Shown here: piece after piece, positions 24,254 to 32,200 of the stretch | Position numbering within the stretch: position 1 is the first letter of the stretch | Layout of the letters: the number at the start of each line of letters is the position of its first letter | DNA from: an uncultured Ilumatobacter sp. | Lineage (GTDB): Bacteria; Actinomycetota; Acidimicrobiia; Acidimicrobiales; Ilumatobacteraceae | Reading direction: 5' to 3' | Assembly: GCA_937905835.1 (NCBI GenBank) | Contig: CALCXK010000069.1 | Span: forward strand, 1 to 64,000 | DNA: 64,000 nt | Program-made: the position numbers and the translations under genes | Notes under the pieces: generated by a model | Told to the model about the DNA's origin: nothing | Seen by the model: the letters and a program-made list of their open reading frames with translations, nothing else | The model's database searches: none

Positions 24254-24744
24254 GGAGCGGCTTCTTCGACGTGAGGTGCGGGCGGCTGCAAGCCGTCGAG
24301 CACACCTCGATCGTTGCCGAGCCGGGCGAGTGTCCACTCGGCGACCACGTCGGTGCCCCCGGCGAGGAGATGGGCCACATGAGCGTGCAGGCACTTGACG
24401 CCCATGCGGGTACCGCCGACCCCTCCCGACGGACGAGGTCCGACATGATCTGCTGGAATCGCTGCGTCTCGTTCGGCCGCGTACGCGGCATGTGCACCAG
24501 CGATGTCGACCGGATCGAGATCGGCTTCAGACTGGCGGACGCCGCCGATTGCTTCGATACGACTCACGGCCCGCACCAGGTCAGCGCCAACGAGGTAGTA
24601 CCGGGTGGGCATCGGTGTGCCGTCACCGAGGAACGGGGCGTTGCGAACGACGACTGGGTCGCCCTCCGCAGTGCGGACGACGACGTCGAAGGCGCCTCGC
24701 GGTGGGCGCCCGATCAACTCCTCGACGCGAGCTCGGTCGTCCAT
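24250..24744 (-). CDS. DUF501 family protein
   Basis: A 164-residue protein of the actinobacterial DUF501 family: VEELIGRPPRGAFDVVVR at the start, then VVRNAPFLGDGTPMPTRYYLVG, and the Cys/His-containing block GGVGGTRMGVKCLHAHVAHLLAGG with its GVKCLHAH motif. Function unknown; the GVKCLHAH block suggests a metal or active site. Genomes usually show eno, ftsB/divIC, DUF501, ppx in a row; here DUF501 and the Ppx-like half remain together, while an FtsB-like gene lies at 47.3 kb. Confidence 0.88.
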   Translation of the reverse strand: MDDRARVEELIGRPPRGAFDVVVRTAEGDPVVVRNAPFLGDGTPMPTRYYLVGADLVRAVSRIEAIGGVRQSEADLDPVDIAGAHAAYAAERDAAIPADHVGPRPSGGVGGTRMGVKCLHAHVAHLLAGGTDVVAEWTLARLGNDRGVLDGLQPPAPHVEEAAP

Positions 24745-25421
24745 CAGCTCCGTCGGCGACGAAGGAGCAGCAGGATGAGTAACAGCACAGCGATCGCAGG
24801 TGCGGCGCGCTTGGCGATTGACGATCCCCCCATTTCCATCAGGTCGATTGCTTCGGCAGCGGGGCCGTCGATTTTACGGACAGTCGGCTCGGCGGGTGCG
24901 TCGCCGGATGATGGGTCGGGCGCGTTCGGTGTGTCAGCTGGCGGAGCTTCGACGCCGTCGGCATCGATCATCTCGTTGAGGTTCTGTGCGAACTGGTCGA
25001 TGAGCTTGGCGCTGACGTCGCCGAGGATGCCGCGCCCGAACTGGGCGATCTTGCCAGTGATGTGCAAATCGGTCGTGACGGTGACCTTCGTGCTGGTCGG
25101 TGAGATGCTCTCGGCCTGCGCAGCGATGTCAGCGGACGCATTTCCGCGGCCCTTGGTGTCGCGGCCCTTGCCGTTGAGCTTGCAACTGTAATTGGCGTCG
25201 TCGCGCTCGAGAAAGAATGCTTCACCGATGAACTCAGTGGAGATGGCCCCGAGCTTCACCTTCACGTTGCCGGCATACGTCTCGCCGTCGTCGGTCTGGC
25301 GGATCTCAGTCAGCTGCGCACCGGGGAGGCACGGAGCGATGCGCTCGACATTGGTGATGATCGGCCACGCCTCGTCGATTGGACGATTGACGGTGAATTC
25401 ATTGATCAGTTGCTCTGCCAT
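24744..25421 (-). CDS. CoxG-like SRPBCC protein with C-terminal membrane anchor
   Basis: A 225-residue protein. Residues 1-150 form an SRPBCC (START-like) domain of the carbon-monoxide-dehydrogenase subunit G family, with NEFTVNRPIDEAWPIITNV, CLPGAQLTEI and the ITGKIAQFGRGILGDVSAKL block. A Pro/Asp/Ala-rich linker (about 150-195) leads to a C-terminal helix APAIAVLLLILLLL followed by four Arg, a tail anchor. CoxG proteins help couple molybdenum hydroxylases to the membrane quinone pool. It overlaps the mocA-like gene by 16 bases and DUF501 by 1 base, so it is in an operon. The coxSLM genes lie 9 kb away. Confidence 0.85.
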   Translation of the reverse strand: MAEQLINEFTVNRPIDEAWPIITNVERIAPCLPGAQLTEIRQTDDGETYAGNVKVKLGAISTEFIGEAFFLERDDANYSCKLNGKGRDTKGRGNASADIAAQAESISPTSTKVTVTTDLHITGKIAQFGRGILGDVSAKLIDQFAQNLNEMIDADGVEAPPADTPNAPDPSSGDAPAEPTVRKIDGPAAEAIDLMEMGGSSIAKRAAPAIAVLLLILLLLRRRRS

Positions 25422-26044
25422 CGGTGCAGGTCCTCCAAGGTGTCGATGTCTGCTGACGAACCAGTGCACGATACTTCGGTGACGAGCTCGGGGCGAAGCT
25501 GCATGAGTGAGCGAGCCCCGACGTCACCATCGTGCGGCAGTTGATCCCACACATCTGCATGAAGTCGAACCGGGTTCCCGCGTCGACCATCGTACGTGGC
25601 GACGGTGATGGCCCCCAACCCCGCTGCCACGGTGCGCCACGCGTCTGGTGTGATGAACGGTTGATCGGCAAGGCCAATCACGACCGCATCTGCGCCGATT
25701 TGCTCCGCTGCATCGATGGCGACCCGGACCGACGTGCTCTGTCCGGCGGCCCATGTTGGGTTGTGGTGAGTGGTGACGCTGGGGGCGGCGAGGTAGTTGG
25801 CGACTGACGGGTTCGTGGCAAGGTCATCGCGGGTCAGGGCTCCCGTGATGATGACGATCGGGCCGATCCGGGCCTCGATGAGGTTGCGCAGTGAACGCTC
25901 GATGACCGTGTTGCCTTGTGAATCGAGTTCTGCGAGAAGTTTGTGACGACCGTCTGTGAAGCGCGAACCAGCTCCGGCGGCGAGCAACACGGCAACCGTC
26001 GACGGCCGCGAAGCGCCTGATTGTTGCGGGTTTTCCGTTGGCAT
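25406..26044 (-). CDS. MocA/MobA-like nucleotidyltransferase
   Basis: A 212-residue NTP-transferase of the type that makes molybdopterin cytosine or adenine dinucleotide. It has the N-terminal LLAAGAGSRF with Lys in HKLLAEL, the metal site IGLADQPFITP near 124-134, and GRRGNPVRLH near 154. MCD is the cofactor form of CoxL/xanthine dehydrogenase-family enzymes, which are encoded nearby, so a role in maturing them is likely. It is the first gene of a run that continues into coxG, DUF501, the Ppx-like half and rimJ. Confidence 0.82.
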   Translation of the reverse strand: MPTENPQQSGASRPSTVAVLLAAGAGSRFTDGRHKLLAELDSQGNTVIERSLRNLIEARIGPIVIITGALTRDDLATNPSVANYLAAPSVTTHHNPTWAAGQSTSVRVAIDAAEQIGADAVVIGLADQPFITPDAWRTVAAGLGAITVATYDGRRGNPVRLHADVWDQLPHDGDVGARSLMQLRPELVTEVSCTGSSADIDTLEDLHRWQSN

Positions 26045-26080
26045 CTTGAAAGTCTTGCACGAACATCATCCTTGTCGTTC

Positions 26081-26137
26081 ATGACGGTTGGGTGACAAGA
26101 ATCCCTGAGGGCGGGTTGATTATGACGGTTTGATGAC
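26081..26137. repeat. Paired direct repeat upstream of the NlpC/P60 gene
   Basis: The 16-base sequence ATGACGGTTGGGTGAC at 26081-26096 recurs with two changes at 26122-26137, a spacing of 41 bases (four helical turns). It lies between the divergent mocA-like and NlpC/P60 starts and may be a pair of regulator sites. Confidence 0.4.
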
Positions 26138-26212
26138 GATATGTTACTGGTTCGTCATAGCAAGGTCACTGATCGACCCATCGATCGGCCACCTTGCCAG
26201 GGGCCTACAGAC

Positions 26213-26884
26213 ATGACTCACCTCACCCTCTCGACACGCTGTCGCTCCACTGCCAAACTCGGCCTCGTTACGGCAATCGCTACGATGGCAACCGTTGCCT
26301 TCGCCGGCGCGGCGTCAGCCCAGCAGGCTGAACTTCCCGTCAACGATCTCGCCCCAGAGATCACTGCCGAGGCAGACCTAGCCGTCGCGGCGTACGACGT
26401 CTTCGTCGGCTCGGACGGCCTCGTCGACTACCTCGTGTATGCCGCACATCGGACGGCAACCGCTCGTTTGGCTGCTCGCGAGCTGGGCTACAACGAGTTC
26501 GCCATGATCGATTCATGGAAGAACAGCACGCTTGGTCATCAGCGCGCAGTGCTCGCTGCCATGACGCAGATTGGCGTGCCATACCGGACCAACACCAGCA
26601 TCGTCGACAAAGGGTTCGACTGCTCAGGCCTCACGTTGTATGCCTGGCAGGAATCTGGCGTCAAACTTCAGCGGAACAGCCGTTCGCAGATCAAGAACGC
26701 GACCAAGCTCGACGGGGCATCTGCGATGGCTGGCGACTTGGTGTACTATCCGGGCCACGTGATGATGTACCTCGGTGTTGACAATGCCGTTGTGCACTCG
26801 GCGAGCACCGGTCGCACGGTCGAAGTCGACACAATTTCTGAGCGCACTGCGAAGCGGGCCACCTTCGGCGATCCGTCGATCTGA
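26213..26884 (+). CDS. Secreted NlpC/P60 peptidoglycan endopeptidase
   Basis: A 223-residue exported protein: signal peptide of about 36 residues with a Sec-type core and cleavage at ASAQQ, a linker or helical domain of about 80 residues, then a C-terminal NlpC/P60 domain. The catalytic Cys is in KGFDCSGLTLYAW, the His in YYPGHVMMYLG and a third polar residue in AVVHSA. It would cleave stem peptides of peptidoglycan outside the cell. Length and single-domain layout are like small actinobacterial RipA-family enzymes. ATG 26213 gives the signal peptide; the longer frame would add a non-signal prefix. Confidence 0.9.
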   Translation: MTHLTLSTRCRSTAKLGLVTAIATMATVAFAGAASAQQAELPVNDLAPEITAEADLAVAAYDVFVGSDGLVDYLVYAAHRTATARLAARELGYNEFAMIDSWKNSTLGHQRAVLAAMTQIGVPYRTNTSIVDKGFDCSGLTLYAWQESGVKLQRNSRSQIKNATKLDGASAMAGDLVYYPGHVMMYLGVDNAVVHSASTGRTVEVDTISERTAKRATFGDPSI

Positions 26885-26912
26885 ACTGGCCCGAGAGTCG
26901 CCCGCTGGGCGC

Positions 26913-27716
26913 TCAGCTGTGAATGTCGCCGGAGCTATCGCGAAGGCTCGGTACGTTGCGGTTGGTGCGTCGGGCGATGATCTCAGCACAGATGCTCACG
27001 GCGGTTTCTTCTGGAGTGCGCGCTCCGATGTCGAGGCCGATCGGCGACATCAGACGATTGATGTCGTCAGCACCGGTGACGCCGACCTCGGTGAGCCGCT
27101 CCATCCGCTTCGCATGCGTTTTACGACTGCCCATCACGCCGATATAACCGACACGGGTTGCCAATGCACCTTGCACGGCTGGCACGTCGAACTTGGGGTC
27201 GTGCGTGAGGATACAGACGGCGTCTCTCGGGCCGAGCTCGGCACCGTGCTCGTCGAACACCGGCGTTGGCCAGGTGACCTTGACCTCGTCGGCCATCGGA
27301 AAACGCCGACGGGTGGCGAAGACCTCTCGGGCGTCGCAGACCGTCACGCGGTAGCCAAGGATCTTGGCAACCCGGGCGAGTGCCGCGGTGAAGTCGACCG
27401 CACCGAAGATCCACATCTGCGGAGGCAGAGCATGCGACTCAATGAATACCCGGACCGTCGGTTGGTCGACCAGGTCTTCGGGCGTGATCTGACCTTCGGG
27501 GCCGTAACTCCGCACGCCGGAAGTGGCCGCCTCGAGTTCGGCGACGGCGTCGCGCCCGACGACTCGATCCAGTTCGGGATGGCCGAGTGACCCAACGGGG
27601 TCGCCGTGTGGCTGCACAAGCAGCTTCGCGCCGATGTTGGGGCCTTCGATGACTGTTGCCAGCGCAACCGGGGACTCTGCCCGGAGCAGCGACTCGTACT
27701 GCTCGAAGATACTCAC
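26913..27716 (-). CDS. XdhC/CoxF-type maturation protein, C-terminal part of a split pair
   Basis: A 267-residue protein of the XdhC family. Its C-terminal Rossmann domain is plain: MWIFGAVDFTAALARVAKIL near 100-120 (the glycine-rich nucleotide loop is GAVDF rather than GxGxG), CDAREVFATRRRFP, THDPKFDVPA and YIGVMGSRKTHAKR. XdhC proteins sulfurate or insert the cofactor in molybdenum hydroxylases. The N-terminal XdhC_CoxI domain is encoded by the separate gene upstream with a GTGA overlap. GTG start at 27716. Confidence 0.88.
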   Translation of the reverse strand: MSIFEQYESLLRAESPVALATVIEGPNIGAKLLVQPHGDPVGSLGHPELDRVVGRDAVAELEAATSGVRSYGPEGQITPEDLVDQPTVRVFIESHALPPQMWIFGAVDFTAALARVAKILGYRVTVCDAREVFATRRRFPMADEVKVTWPTPVFDEHGAELGPRDAVCILTHDPKFDVPAVQGALATRVGYIGVMGSRKTHAKRMERLTEVGVTGADDINRLMSPIGLDIGARTPEETAVSICAEIIARRTNRNVPSLRDSSGDIHS

Positions 27717-28030
27717 CAGTTGAGCTCCTCGATGAACAGGTGGATCGTGCCACCGCAGGTGAGGCCGACAGCGAACGCATCGTCGTCGGAGTAACCGAAG
27801 GTGGTGATGCCAGCCTTTTCGGTTCCGTCGAGAATCGCCAGAGCCTGGCCGACTACCGCCCCTTCGACGCAGCCGCCGCTGACGCTGCCAGCGACTTCAC
27901 CTGAGGCCGTCACGGCCATCGCTGCGCCGGGGTCACGCGGGCCCGATCCTTCGATGTCGACGACGCGGGCCACAGCGACGCGTTCGCCCGCAGCACGCCA
28001 TCGAGCGATGTCTTCGAGCAGGTCTTTCAT
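27713..28030 (-). CDS. XdhC N-terminal domain protein (CoxI type)
   Basis: A 105-residue stand-alone XdhC_CoxI domain: VDIEGSGPRDPGAAMAV with the P-R-D/P-G motif, GSVSGGCVEGAVV and the C-terminal GLTCGGTIHLFIEEL. In single-gene XdhC this domain precedes the Rossmann domain; here it is a separate protein overlapping the next gene by 4 bases. Together they should act as one maturase for the CoxL-type enzymes in the window. Confidence 0.88.
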   Translation of the reverse strand: MKDLLEDIARWRAAGERVAVARVVDIEGSGPRDPGAAMAVTASGEVAGSVSGGCVEGAVVGQALAILDGTEKAGITTFGYSDDDAFAVGLTCGGTIHLFIEELNW

Positions 28031-28067
28031 GCGGGTCTCCCGTTCATCCTTTTGCTCATTTCCTTGC

Positions 28068-29285
28068 TCACGGCAGGCTGATCACATCGGCGAGTTCTTG
28101 CATGGCGGCAACCGAATGGCCTTCCACGAAGTTGTCAACATAGGGGAGGGCAGCGGCCATTCCCCGAGCCAGCGGGGCATAGCCCGGGGTGACCTTCAGC
28201 GGGTTGACCCAGACGAGACGATGCGTGACGCGCTGCAGACGTGCCATCTGCGCAGCGAGCTCGTCGGGGTCGCCACGATCCCACCCATCTGACAGGATGA
28301 CCACAATCGAGTTGCGAGCGAGGCCACGCACGCCCCACTCGTCGTTGAACTGGCGCAGGCCGACGCCCAGCTTGGTACCGCCACTCCAGTCGAGCACCCG
28401 CTGCCCGGCGTCGTGCAATGCGATGTCGGGGTCACGGCTGTTCAGCTCGCGAGTGATTCGAGTGAGTCGTGTTCCCAGCGCGAAGGCCTCGACCTTTTGA
28501 CGGCCAGCGACGGCCGCGTGGACGAATCGCAACAGCGCACGGGCGTACGGCTCCATCGAGCCGCTCACATCAAGGACGAGTACCAGGCGCCGGAGTCGTT
28601 CCGTCGGTGTCCGGAAGTGGCGCTCGATCGGCTCACCGCCAGCTTTCAGTGATGCACGAACCGTGCGTCGAATGTCCGGCCGAGGTGTCGCCCGTCGGGC
28701 AGGGCCAAGGCGCAGCGATCGGCGGGGCGATCCAATCAACTTGAGGCTGCTCATCATTTGTTGCGCCAGCACGAGTTCGGTGGGCGAGTACTCGGCGAAG
28801 TCTTTGTTGCGGAGAATCTCGGTGGTCGAGAAGCGCAACTCAACCGTTTCCTCGTCGTCTCCGTCGGCAACATCGGGGCCCTCGTCGGCGCCGTCGTCTT
28901 CATCGGTGTCGATCGCAATCGTGATCGAGAGCGGGTCTTCTTCTTGCACGTCGCCAGTGCTGCGACGGTGCTCGAAGAACACAGCGAAGGCCTTGTCGTA
29001 GATCGCGATGTCTTCGGGGCGTCTGACGAGCGTCGTCATACCTGACCAGTAGGCACCGGCGCGGTCATTGAGCCCGACGGCGCAAAGGGCGCTCGCGAAG
29101 GTGTGGGTGCTGCTGGTTGGCACGCGGAGCCCGGCGCCGCGCAACACTCGGCTGAAGGCGACGGCGATCTCGGCTGGCTCGGTTGCGAGCTCGATCGTCG
29201 CACCGGGAATGTTTGCCGCGATCGCTGCGCTGGCAGCAGCCGAGCTGGCTCGTCCGGACGGCCGTGGCGGCGGAAGATCAGCCAT
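28068..29285 (-). CDS. coxE: VWA-domain protein CoxE
   Basis: A 405-residue protein with a von Willebrand A domain in its C-terminal half: MIDAS motif VLDVSGSMEPYARALL near 242, LGTRLTRITREL, DWSGGTKLGVGL and ILSDGWDRGD near 335. The N-terminal half is acidic with a poly-Asp/Glu insert near 125-150. CoxE proteins work with the MoxR-type ATPase CoxD to mature the Mo-Cu or Mo site of CO-dehydrogenase-family enzymes. Its ATG overlaps the coxD stop (TGATG), the usual coupling. Confidence 0.88.
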   Translation of the reverse strand: MADLPPPRPSGRASSAAASAAIAANIPGATIELATEPAEIAVAFSRVLRGAGLRVPTSSTHTFASALCAVGLNDRAGAYWSGMTTLVRRPEDIAIYDKAFAVFFEHRRSTGDVQEEDPLSITIAIDTDEDDGADEGPDVADGDDEETVELRFSTTEILRNKDFAEYSPTELVLAQQMMSSLKLIGSPRRSLRLGPARRATPRPDIRRTVRASLKAGGEPIERHFRTPTERLRRLVLVLDVSGSMEPYARALLRFVHAAVAGRQKVEAFALGTRLTRITRELNSRDPDIALHDAGQRVLDWSGGTKLGVGLRQFNDEWGVRGLARNSIVVILSDGWDRGDPDELAAQMARLQRVTHRLVWVNPLKVTPGYAPLARGMAAALPYVDNFVEGHSVAAMQELADVISLP

Positions 29286-30193
29286 CAGGCGTGCAGTAGG
29301 CCCTTTTCGATGGCCTGTTTGACGATTTCGCCGATGCCGTGCTGTTCGACTCGCTGGTGGTCCTCGCGATATTTGAGGACTGTGCCGAGGGTGTGTTCGA
29401 CCACCGAGTCATCGAGTCGCTTCGCGCCCAGGCGGCCGAGGGCTGTGGCCCAGTCGATCGTCTCGGCGACGCCGGGAGGCTTATAGAGGTTGAGGCTCCG
29501 AAGGCCTTCGACGGCAGCTGCGACCTGCTTGGCGAGTACGTCGTCGACGCCGGGCACACGCAGCTTGACGATCTCGACCTCTCGGTCGAAGCTGGGATGT
29601 TCGACCCAGTGGTACAGGCAGCGTCGCTTGAGTGCGTCATGCACGTCACGGGTGCGGTTTGAGGTCAACACGACAATCGGTGGTCGGTCGGTTGTGAACC
29701 TGCCGACCTCGGGCACGGTGACCTGGAAGTCGGAGAGGATCTCCAACAGGTACGCCTCGAACTCGTCGTCGGCCCTGTCGACCTCGTCGATGAGGAGCAC
29801 GGGCGGCGGGCCGTCGGTCGGCTCGATCGACCGGAGTAACGCGCGTTTGATGAGGAATCGTTCGCCGTAGAGCTCAGCCTCGAGCGCATCGGCCGTCGTC
29901 GACTGCGACTCGCCGGTCGCCTCGGTCGCGCGTAGGTGAAGGAGTTGCTTGGCGTAGTCCCAGTCGTAGACGGCCTGTGAGGCGTCGATTCCCTCGTAGC
30001 ACTGGAGACGGATCAGTTCGCCTCCGGTGGCCTTGGCAAGGCTCTTGGCAAGCTCAGTCTTGCCGACTCCGGCTTCGCCTTCGAGCAGGAGCGGCCGGTG
30101 GAGCGTCATAGCGAGGAACACGGATGTGGAGATTCCCTCGTCTGGGAGGTACCCCTGGGCGGAGAGAGCGGTGCTGACATCGGCCGGGGTCAC
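29285..30193 (-). CDS. coxD: MoxR-family AAA+ ATPase CoxD
   Basis: A 302-residue AAA+ ATPase. Walker A is LEGEAGVGKTELAKSLA near 35-51, Walker B VLLIDEVDRADDEFE near 122, sensor 1 VLTSNRTRDVHDALKRRC near 162 with the arginine finger. In CO-dehydrogenase clusters CoxD acts as a chaperone that helps build the active site, with CoxE as its VWA partner. The start is set at GTG 30193 (VTPADVSTAL); longer frames upstream lack any conserved sequence and would cross the divergent glgX start. Confidence 0.88.
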   Translation of the reverse strand: MTPADVSTALSAQGYLPDEGISTSVFLAMTLHRPLLLEGEAGVGKTELAKSLAKATGGELIRLQCYEGIDASQAVYDWDYAKQLLHLRATEATGESQSTTADALEAELYGERFLIKRALLRSIEPTDGPPPVLLIDEVDRADDEFEAYLLEILSDFQVTVPEVGRFTTDRPPIVVLTSNRTRDVHDALKRRCLYHWVEHPSFDREVEIVKLRVPGVDDVLAKQVAAAVEGLRSLNLYKPPGVAETIDWATALGRLGAKRLDDSVVEHTLGTVLKYREDHQRVEQHGIGEIVKQAIEKGLLHA

Positions 30194-30273
30194 CAGGCGA
30201 ACGATACCCGAGCCTTGGCCCGCCCCCCGATCTGGAACAAGGCGGACGCAGTGAACTCGATCAGTACGGTGAA

Positions 30274-30316
30274 CTCGGGACAGAATACGGCGGATTTCGC
30301 AGCAGATCGTCCCGAG
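30274..30316. promoter_or_regulatory. Inverted repeat in coxD/glgX divergent region
   Basis: CTCGGGAC at 30274-30281 is the reverse complement of GTCCCGAG at 30309-30316, with 27 bases between. It lies in the 184-base gap between the coxD and glgX starts. A regulator site is possible; the arm length is modest. Confidence 0.3.
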
Positions 30317-30377
30317 GTCCCGGTGTTGTTCTACCGAGTCCGTTCCCAATGCGATGTTGCGGTGGCAGACTTCGTCG

Positions 30378-32117
30378 ATGGTCGACGTTCGGGTGTATTC
30401 GCCGAGTGCGAGCCGGGTGGAAGTGCGAGTCCTCGATGGCGCCACGGTGCTGCTCGAATGTGACGGAAGCGGTTGGGTCGGTTCGGTACAGGCCGACGAT
30501 CGGTACCAGATCGTCGTCGACGGTGGGCCTGGTCTGGTCGATCCCTCCGCCACGGAGGTGTGGTTCGGCCCGGCACACACGCGCGACCGGCACGATGCCT
30601 GGGCCGTTGCATCAGCGTGGCCACCTGCCAGGCCGCAACGGCGGACAAGCCGGCCGCTCTTCGTGTTCGAAGCACACGTCCGGGGAATGACGAAATTGCG
30701 CGACCGGACTGATGCGGGAACCTTCGTGGCGCTGACTGATGAGCTGCTTCGGCTGGCCACGCTGGGTGTGTCGGTGCTTGAACTGCTTCCCGTGCATCAG
30801 TTCGACCCGGCAGAACCGAATTATTGGGGCTACATGCCGCTCGTGTTTGGCGCCATCCACCGGACCTACGCACATTCCGCTGCACCGGCGGCTGAGCTTG
30901 CTGACCTCGTGTCAGCGGCTCACGACGTCGACATCGAGGTCTGGCTCGACGTCGTGTTGAATCACACGACCGAGGAGGACCGCGAGGGCCCGACCTACAA
31001 CCTGCGCGGCCTCGCCGACCGGGACTACTACGTGGTCAAGGACGACGGGGGTTACGTCAATGACGCCGGTTGCGGCAACATCATCGACGCTGCGTCACCA
31101 GTCGCACAAGAGTTACTCCTCGCGTCGCTCCACCGGATTGCAGATCTTGGCGTCGACGGCTTCAGATTCGATCTGGCAGCAGTGCTCGCCCGAGACCCTG
31201 CATTCGTTCGGTCGATCGGCGATTGGGCCGAGCAGCGAGGGGTTCGCCTGATCGCGGAGCCGTGGGATCTCGCTCGCTACCTCGCCGGGCGCGACTTCCC
31301 AGACACTCGGTGGGCCCAGTGGAATGGCAAGTTCCGTGATGACCTCCGAGGCTTTCTGCGCGGCGAAGGCGGTCTCGTTGGTGCGGTGATGCAACGCGTG
31401 CAGGGCAGCCCCGACCTGTTCGATACGCCTGGATCGTCGATCAACATGCTCACGGCCCACGATGGGTTCACGCTGCATGACCTCTTCGCGTTCGACCGGA
31501 AGCACAACGATGCCAACGGCTGGAACGGCGCTGATGGCACTGATGACAACCGGTCATGGAATTGCGGCTGGGAGGGTGACGTTGACGCTCCGCACGACGT
31601 CCTTGTGCTGCGTCGACGCCAGATGCGTAACGCCATGTGCTTGCTGATGCTCAGTCACGGCACACCGATGATCGTGATGGGCGACGAGTTCGCTCGAACG
31701 CAGCATGGAAACAACAACCCCTACAACCAGGACAATGAGACGTCATGGATTGACTGGAGTCGCCGAGATGTGTTCGTCGATCATGAGCGGTTCGTTCAAC
31801 GCCTGATCGCGTTCCGGGCACAGCATCGTGTGCTGACACAGCCAGAACCGTGGGGGAGCGATGTCGAGTGGTTCGGAGTCTCGGCCGGCCCAGATGTCGG
31901 TAGCCACTCGCGCTCGATCGCTTGGTCTGTCGGTGACCTCTACGTGATGGCGAATATGTGGTGGGATCCGCTCGACTTCGCGGTGCAGGTTCCCGGCTCA
32001 TGGCAGATTGCGCTGGACACGACGATGGAGCAGGGGTTCGTTGGGTCAGGTCAGGCCGTCGGTGGGTCGCTCCGGGTGGGGCCCCGATCGGTCGTTGTTC
32101 TGAAGCGCTGCGACTGA
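30378..32117 (+). CDS. glgX: Glycogen debranching enzyme (GH13, GlgX-like)
   Basis: A 579-residue GH13 isoamylase-type enzyme that cleaves alpha-1,6 branches of glycogen. Residues 1-85 are a short CBM48-like beta domain; the catalytic barrel shows VWLDVVLNHTTEEDREG (region I), GVDGFRFDLAAVLA with the nucleophile Asp (II), RLIAEPWDLA with the acid Glu (III) and NMLTAHDGFTLHD (IV). It is shorter than typical GlgX (650-700 residues) because the N-terminal domain and C-terminal beta region are compact. ATG 30378 gives MVDVRVYSPSAS. It is divergent from coxD, with the acyl-CoA ligase gene following on the same strand. Confidence 0.9.
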   Translation: MVDVRVYSPSASRVEVRVLDGATVLLECDGSGWVGSVQADDRYQIVVDGGPGLVDPSATEVWFGPAHTRDRHDAWAVASAWPPARPQRRTSRPLFVFEAHVRGMTKLRDRTDAGTFVALTDELLRLATLGVSVLELLPVHQFDPAEPNYWGYMPLVFGAIHRTYAHSAAPAAELADLVSAAHDVDIEVWLDVVLNHTTEEDREGPTYNLRGLADRDYYVVKDDGGYVNDAGCGNIIDAASPVAQELLLASLHRIADLGVDGFRFDLAAVLARDPAFVRSIGDWAEQRGVRLIAEPWDLARYLAGRDFPDTRWAQWNGKFRDDLRGFLRGEGGLVGAVMQRVQGSPDLFDTPGSSINMLTAHDGFTLHDLFAFDRKHNDANGWNGADGTDDNRSWNCGWEGDVDAPHDVLVLRRRQMRNAMCLLMLSHGTPMIVMGDEFARTQHGNNNPYNQDNETSWIDWSRRDVFVDHERFVQRLIAFRAQHRVLTQPEPWGSDVEWFGVSAGPDVGSHSRSIAWSVGDLYVMANMWWDPLDFAVQVPGSWQIALDTTMEQGFVGSGQAVGGSLRVGPRSVVVLKRCD

Positions 32118-32200
32118 GCGACTGACCGGTCGGTGAGGGCCTGATCACCGGCAGCCGTTCGCGTTCCTCCCAGGTTGGACCGCTGCGCGAGACTGACGCC

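Noticed and set aside
26045..26212. Possible ydaO-type (c-di-AMP) riboswitch before the NlpC/P60 gene
   Set aside because: The conserved GGGGACCCA-like and CGCCGGGUGA segments are not present.
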